From positions 27,298,349-27,362,348 of the forward strand of contig CM068586.1 of the NCBI GenBank assembly GCA_035048485.1: 64,000 nucleotides of DNA, read 5' to 3'. This DNA is from Pteria penguin. Taxonomy: Eukaryota; Mollusca; Bivalvia; Pterioida; Pteriidae. The notes beneath the pieces were generated by a model, which did not search any database, was not told the origin of the DNA, and saw nothing but the letters and a program-made list of their open reading frames with translations. The translations under genes and the position numbers were made by a program. Numbering within the stretch: position 1 is the stretch's first letter; each line of letters opens with the position of its first letter. Shown here piece by piece: positions 58,028 through 64,000 of the stretch.

Positions 58028-58800
58028 GGGAAAATCCAAAAATAAATACACACTGATACAAACTTCATCAATTTGTTGAACATTCGTATCGATAACATTC
58101 TGTTGGTGTTTTGAGGAGAGGACAGAAAACATCTGACCAAATTGTATGACACCAATCACCAATGACACGCAGACAGAACATGATGATAGTCAGATAAGTA
58201 CAGAAGACGACATTACAATTATCTTCGATAGCACTGCAGTTACGATACCGATTTAGGACGTCAATTAAAATACGAAAATATCTGGTGTCACATGATTATG
58301 GCACTAACAGCAATGTTCCACAGTGGACATTCACGGACCCCTGAAATTCAGAGATGAGATCAGGTGCCCGGGAGGAGTGAGCGTCTCCTGCTTGGCTAGC
58401 CACACCCGCCGTGAATGCCCTGACATGTAAATGAAACAATATAATTCAGCACTGGATATATACATGAATGTAGAAAGTGTCACAGCCACATAACAGCAGG
58501 AAAAAGGGTATAAAAACAGTACCAAACTTCACTCACTTGGTTTGGTTAACTGGTTTCAATAAAGGTTTCTGGACAAAGTATCGGCATTCCAATGAGTATT
58601 AAATTATGCACTACTCCTTTGTGACATATTTCCTTACTCATTCGAAATTAAATTCATTCAGTCTAAGCTCTGAACTGAAAGTCAGGGACACCATAATGAG
58701 CAATAATTATACATCGTAATTAGACATTATTTAATCTACAGACATTGATGGTAGCCTGAGCATTGTACTCTGTGACAAATGTGACGATATCTTTGGAGTA
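58028..58800 (+). pseudogene. Decayed copy of the Naiad-like PLE RT, interrupted by a repeat
   Basis: 58028-58116 matches the RT at 34441-34540 (CCAAAAATAAATACAC, TATCGATAACATT, GTGGTGTTT-like block). 58560-58800 matches 34546-34885 in pieces (ATCGGCATTCCAATG, TCATTCAGTCT, CTCTGTGACAAATGTGACGAT). Between them lies a repeat copy (58118-58552). Many indels; not coding. Confidence 0.65.
58118..58515 (+). repeat. Dispersed repeat with the PLE terminal motif
   Basis: Full-length partner of 52690-52955, with the conserved motif at 58358-58420 (CAGGTGCCCGGGAGGAGTG ... CACACCCGCCGTGAATGCCC). It interrupts the decayed RT around it, so it inserted later. Confidence 0.65.
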
Positions 58801-59040
58801 AAACCAATTTCTCATACTGAAAGAGTGCCCCTAGTATGTAATACCATTATGAGATATAAACAATTTGTTTTTGATTAGATGAATATCTTATAAATGTCTT
58901 AGGTTTTGTTTTGCGTATGATAATTTGTTATATTATCGACATATAGTTGCGCAGTAACATTAAGGCACGTAATGACATCATCGACGGTATGGTCCTCCGG
59001 AAATTACATAACTAAATTAGTGAAGATTATTTATGCAAAA

Positions 59041-59215
59041 AACCGTCTCCTGAATGGCGAGCAACACCCGCCATGAATGTCTTACATACAGAAGATACAA
59101 ATGTAACTCAGCACTGTACATGTATATGAATGTGAAATAACCATTGCCACATAACATCAGGAAAAACGGATAGTACAACTTAAGTTCAACCCTCCACGGG
59201 GAAGTGAAGGAAAAC
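59041..59215 (+). repeat. Partial copy of the terminal-motif repeat
   Basis: GTCTCCTGAATGGCGAGCAACACCCGCCATGAATG and, further on, ATTGCCACATAACATCAGGAAAAA match the 52690 and 58262 copies. The first half of the repeat is missing. Confidence 0.55.
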
Positions 59216-59299
59216 GTTAACACTATCAACAAACAATAAACATGAAATAGTAAAAAGAGCACATCGCCCATCATTGTTATCAAATTTTGTTTTAAATTA

Positions 59300-60240
59300 A
59301 AAATGAAAGTCTATCAATAATATTCATAGCTGCGCTCAACTGAAATTGGGCGTAATTGTACATGAATATTGCGATGCAATTGCCAATGTATAATTTACAG
59401 AATCTGATTTAATTTAACTGAAATTCCATTGATATCTTAAAATCTGAATATTCCGGCAATAACGACCTTCATGTGAAATTACAAAGCAAAGAATATGGAG
59501 CACAGATCGCACTGCAGCATTTCCTTTACATCTTGGTTCATGCCATTTAGCTCTCTTAGCATAATGCAATAAGTCATAATGACGTCATTTTATGTTTTCG
59601 TGGATTTTCTGCAATATTATATAACTGTATAGTGCCTTAACACAGCTTCGTCGAATGTGAAATATATCGTTTATCTTCATGAGAGAAATACGTTGGTAAA
59701 TGTTTGGGTTCAATCATTTCTCTGTATCTGTATTTTATGTTGTTGCCTGTTTGATAAACAGATATGATTAAAGTTGAATTTAAGTTGCTTTTAACATTTC
59801 TCGTGATAAAATAGTCCTTGGATGTCACTTATCAACTTTCAGTCCACTAATTCTGTTCAGGTATTTCCGTGAAAAAAGTAGCAGCTCATTCCGAGTGATA
59901 GTCCTACAAACTGTTTATTTAATATTTATTTTCATTTAATATACTAATATATATTTCAGAACATTTTCAATATATGATCAAGAAGCTAGAAATTTGCAAA
60001 AGTACAGTGAATTAAGATAAATATAATACCTATTTTGTTTTAATTGGTCAATAATGGTAATTAATTCAAAATTATTTTCATAATAAATTGTTTTATACTG
60101 AAAGATATTTTTAAACTGATAATTTTAGAAAGGTTTCTAAAGGTTTGTAAATATTGATTGATTAATTATTATCTAACGTCACGCTACGATTATTTCACAT
60201 ATATGACGACATCATCTGCCTGATACATTGATTAAATATT
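59300..60240. other. AT-rich intergenic region
   Basis: No gene, RNA or clear repeat is recognised. Confidence 0.4.
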
Positions 60241-60244
60241 TATA

Positions 60245-60440
60245 CCTTTACAACGCACCCCCTCGCCTTAAGCAGTGACGGATCATTTACATGCCACGCC
60301 TACCGTGACAAGGGCCTCTTGGTTTTTATTGTCTTTTACGAAAGACAGAACAACAATGTGCCAATGGAGGGAGTCAGCACAACGATGTGCTCATGGAGGG
60401 AGTCGAACCCCGGATATTTCGGTCACGACCCTCATCAAAA
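60245..60440 (-). mobile_element. tRNA-derived SINE with central core
   Basis: On the minus strand it has the B box (GGGGTTCGACTCCC) and then the core CCCTTGTCACGGTAGGCGTGGCA shared with the SINE at 26838. A 27-bp phrase ending in GGAGGGAGTC occurs twice in tandem (60358-60405), so the head is partly duplicated. Confidence 0.6.
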
Positions 60441-60444
60441 AAGC

Positions 60445-62060
60445 AAAATATTTAAATATCTAAATACTGATTTTATGTAACGGCGGCACTCGCAACAAAC
60501 GACAAAAGTAGCATGTTTGTTGAGACCAAGTGCCCTTAATATCTACACTTACCATGAATGCGTAGAACAAATATCTAAGCACTTCGAATTACATTACACT
60601 GGAAAATAAATAAATAAAATAAAATCGGCTACATTACCGGAAAAAAGTGTTATGGCACTCAAGGGTTTTCTTTTTTGGAGATGTATTCTATTTGGTGATG
60701 ACAAGAATAAGAGTGCAACACAGTGGTGATATATACTTTCTTATCTAAAAAGGACTCCCAATATCACCATTTATATCTTCATCTTGTTGTTGATGAATAC
60801 ACAACTATGCCACACAATGTATTGACGTCATCCGAAAAATGTTATGTCACACTACTAGGATTAGCGGCCATGTTTGATTACAACTCTCGGACTTTTCCCA
60901 TTACAACCATGAGAACTTTATTAAAGTTTTGAAAAAATTACTGAGTATCAAGGCAGATTTTATGACTCAATCTCAATTACTCACTTACTTGAAAAATATC
61001 AATAATGCATTTAGATATACATGTGTAATAATATTACAAAATTAAGTTAAATCAAGCAGTTTTGTATGGACAGTAATGAATAAAGTCCGAGAGTTGTGAT
61101 CGAATGAGGGAGATAACTCTAGCCAATTTGAGGAAAACAAGGCTGTATGGGAACACTCTACAGTGGTGTCCCTTTACATATAAAGAATATTCATTCTGGT
61201 AAAGTTTAAAAAAGATTTTTTTGTCTGTTGTTGTACATCGTCTTGTGGGTTCATTTTTAAAAAGAATTACCTTTTGGTATCTAACGGAATCTGTTGTAGC
61301 AGTTTCTACGATTATGTGATATACAACTGAGGATGTTCAAAAAGATCAGATTATTTTCTCGGGCAACGCTTTCAACATCCACAAAATGTTTTCGAGATTT
61401 ACACGATATTATTGATTTTGTTTTGGATCCCTCGTTAGGCTTATGAAGGCTTTTAGATGACATTCTGATCACTGCTCACTAGCAGGAGAATTATCTATAA
61501 TTTCTTGAATGTTATCTCTGTGGTCGCACTGTTCTTGTGATGAGTGGAAAGGTCTACGGGCCAACCACATCAATTTATTTACAACTGTCATTTCAATTGA
61601 CAGTCCTCGGTCGGTGTTGCAACTTTCTTGCAATCCAATATTTTTGTGATTTCTTTTTATGTCTTTACTTTCGTTCTTTCGTGAATCATTCCGGGTTTTT
61701 TTCGACCAGACATGTAGATAAGTTTCAAAGAAATAAAGACATGTAAATGCTCAGCTTTTATTTTTACATCAACACACCTAGCATTAAGGAAATGATAGTA
61801 ATATAACAATGTGACAATATAAACATTTACATATTTGATACATGTGCCTACCCTATTGCACTTTATTTAAACTACCACAAATTTAGTTCGATATTGTCAA
61901 AAAAATGTTTGTACACACCATAAAGAGACTGGTATTCGATTCAGAATTTCGATCTCCTTGATTCAAATATTGTTCTATTCTCAGTTTGAAAAAGCTGCTT
62001 TGAAAACGAACTGGGAACCACTAGTTGAAGTCCAAATTAAAATTTATACGTAAGAGGTAT
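60445..62060. other. Intergenic region downstream of the small minus-strand gene
   Basis: No supported gene. A minus-strand frame at 61281-61460 (Met-Ser-Ser-Lys-Ser-Leu-His-Lys ... Phe-Val-Asp-Val-Glu-Ser) after an AG at 61462 may be an exon but has the wrong phase to join the gene at 62520. AATAAA on the minus strand near 61760 could end that gene's transcript. Confidence 0.35.
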
Positions 62061-62065
62061 GTATA

Positions 62066-62520
62066 TTAAGTATAATGTCGAAATGATAAGCCATGACCAC
62101 TTTCTGTTACTGTCTCGATGAAATCATCAACTGTCTTCTTTGATGAAGGTGTCTTTACTGCACATTCTGTTATAATTTCTTACACAAGTAAAAAACGAAG
62201 AACTACCGAAGTGTAACATAAAATGGAATCACATTAAACTTTACATCAAATGATCTGTCCTCGTGAAGTGAGATTGTCCTAAGACGTCACTTACTGTGTT
62301 GTTGTGCGCCAGTGATGACAATTTCTGACACTGATTTTCTTCGCGGCATAGTATTTTCTGATTTCTGGTGGATATAATCATATAAAAGCGTGCTTTCGCT
62401 CCCTCGACGCTTCTTGTTGAACGTTGTTGGTATTTTCGTTTCCACTTCCTCTTCTATCAGGAATTCTTTTATAATCTTTCCATACTCATCACCAAACGAT
62501 TTGGGCAAGACAATAGCCAT
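62066..62520 (-). CDS. Small two-exon gene, 108-residue protein of unknown function
   Basis: Exon 1 (62520-62295) starts Met-Ala-Ile-Val-Leu-Pro-Lys-Ser-Phe-Gly and ends in phase 1 at a consensus donor GTAAGT. Exon 2 (62166-62066) follows an acceptor ATAACAG and continues in frame (Lys-Cys-Ala-Val-Lys-Thr-Pro ... Phe-Arg-His-Tyr-Thr) to TAA. The intron is 128 bp. The protein is soluble and charged, with an acidic helix (Phe-Leu-Ile-Glu-Glu-Glu-Val-Glu), a basic Lys-Lys-Arg-Arg-Gly-Ser-Glu-Ser that resembles a kinase target or nuclear signal, and Arg-Arg-Lys-Ser-Val-Ser (basophilic kinase-type site). No signal peptide or membrane segment. I do not recognise the family. The exact phase match and consensus splice sites are the main support. 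Confidence 0.65.
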
Positions 62521-62599
62521 GATAAAGCGCTCAGAGAATATTAGGATTTGCTGGGAGAAATTTTTGTTTATGCCTTATGCGTCGATGGAGTAAGTATAT

Positions 62600-64000
62600 A
62601 GATACGAGAGTGGGCTCGGTACGTTAGAAGTGTTAATTAATTTTATCACATTGGGAAGGTATTGAATATGGTATTTATTTACTGTTTACGGAAGATATCA
62701 CAAGACACCTACAGTATTAAGAGCCAGTTCGTTGTGTCTTGTGTTATTTATTTGTATTTTTTTTTTGTTATTTGTAAATAAAATGTGGTGGAAGAGTAAT
62801 TGACGTACGGATTACACCATTTGTTGTTTGTTTATTGTTGCACACTATCATTAATATTCAGTTTTATGACAATTAGTATATACCCCAGATATTGTCATCA
62901 TTGCAGTGATGGTGTTTGTGTAGAGCGAATATTTTGGACATTGGTGATTTCAGGTATATAACCGTGGTATAATTTGCATGCTTCTTTCAGGCATGTGGTA
63001 TAATCTGTGGTATAATTGTGGTATAATTCCCAGGAGTTCTTAAATGTCCTACGTAGTACCGGGGTACTTTGTTGTAAGGGAACTCACAGATATTGTCATT
63101 GCTTTTATATTTTGATTAAGTAGGTTTTATATTTTAATTAAGAAGTTATATGATATGTATGATTTAAGTTTCTGGGCATTGTATTAGAATATTGTGTATA
63201 AACAACATGTCAAACACACAAGTCATATCTACAACCACGTTTTTATTGTAAGTTGATAATTCCAAAACATGATGTTGAATCTAATTAAAAATTCAGATTA
63301 AAATTTAGCTTACAGGATATTTACGTAAAATGCAAAGTAACCATATATTTTGGTCCCTAATAAATTAATCGTGCGATGAACGAGCACAATCAGTTTATAT
63401 ATTACCTCATTGTCTTTGTTTTAATTTTATATTATGAACAATATATACTAGATTGTTACATCGAAAGTACTTGTACAACACAGTAGATATTGTTATCCGT
63501 GAAATACGAGTGTGATATAGTTCCATCTCTTTGATATCCAAACAATTTCTACTTTTTCATCTTTTTTCTCCACACTTGTCATATTACCATGTATATAAAT
63601 GGTTTGATCATTTAACATCAGTACATACCACATATATCATGATTTACTAAATACATTGTATAGCATAAAAGACTTTTCTTACATTTATTCAAAATATGAA
63701 ATGAAACAATTCAGTTCGCTTAATTTAACGTTGCGCCATTCAGTATGGCTAAGGTCTTTCAACCGTTATCAAAAATTCCACAGCAGTCTTTGACATCCAA
63801 ATTCTCCTTATGTCTACCAGCCATACTATCAAGGACCCTTCTCTTTGCATTAGTTATCATTATATTTTAATGTGAAGAAATTATCATCAGTCTGATAAGG
63901 ATATATGGCTGTTGTGTCCTCAGTCGTCGAATTTTGTGTATCCTGTCTGCTTCACATTTTGTATCTGACTTCGTTTACGTATACAGTATAATAACACGAC
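62600..64000. other. Intergenic region at the window end
   Basis: No gene is supported. Short GGTATAATTTG/TGTGGTATAAT words repeat near 62960-63030. Upstream sequence of the small minus-strand gene (its promoter) should lie at 62521-62800. Confidence 0.4.

Noticed and set aside
61281..61472. Second gene or third exon near the small minus-strand gene
   Set aside because: The frame after AG 61462 needs a preceding exon ending with two bases of a codon, which does not match the exon at 62295; no partner found.

Overview
The window is AT-rich animal (invertebrate) nuclear DNA: genes have introns with consensus splice sites, and most of the sequence is a dense layering of retroelements. The retroelement types, the tRNA-derived SINEs and a chitin-binding type-4 gene suggest a mollusc, most likely a bivalve. 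The species cannot be named from the window alone.

Three host genes can be supported. (1) 9012-19273, plus strand: a secreted protein of about 2568 residues. An N-terminal AA15-like (chitin-binding type-4) domain is spliced onto one 7.1-kb exon that encodes a huge low-complexity tail with internal 10- and 7-residue repeats and a basic C-terminal region. The residues expected to bind copper look substituted, so it reads as a chitin-binding scaffold rather than an enzyme. (2) 50887-55418, plus strand: a C-type lectin with a Cys-rich module on each side of the lectin fold; a candidate signal-peptide exon lies at 50704. (3) 62066-62520, minus strand: a two-exon gene for a 108-residue protein of unknown function. 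Two weaker orphan exon candidates lie at 865 and 1508.

Layout: 1-8800 is mostly non-coding with old repeats and one large inverted repeat. 8840-20400 is the giant gene. 20.8-30.5 kb holds SINEs, a decayed mariner, an 81-bp satellite and a truncated Penelope-like (PLE) reverse transcriptase. 30.9-37.0 kb is a LINE on the minus strand split by an insertion of a second, more complete PLE (32.4-35.6 kb), whose recognisable GIY-YIG remnant lies N-terminal to the reverse transcriptase. 37.1-46.7 kb is a composite array of another PLE: two nearly full units head to tail, a truncated third, and an inverted fragment, all bounded by a 15-bp direct repeat. 46.7-50.5 kb holds satellites, a SINE with a clear target-site duplication and a Ty3/gypsy fragment. 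50.7-55.4 kb is the lectin. 55.9-60.4 kb holds a CR1-like LINE piece, a foldback element with a captured RT fragment, a decayed PLE copy and a SINE.

The most interesting unit is the PLE array. Each pseudo-LTR carries a compact hammerhead ribozyme (four copies). ORF1 appears joined to the RT/endonuclease ORF by a -1 slippery heptamer within a 46-nt overlap, and the RT frame has no upstream ATG. No copy is fully intact, but the units are nearly identical, so the insertion looks recent.
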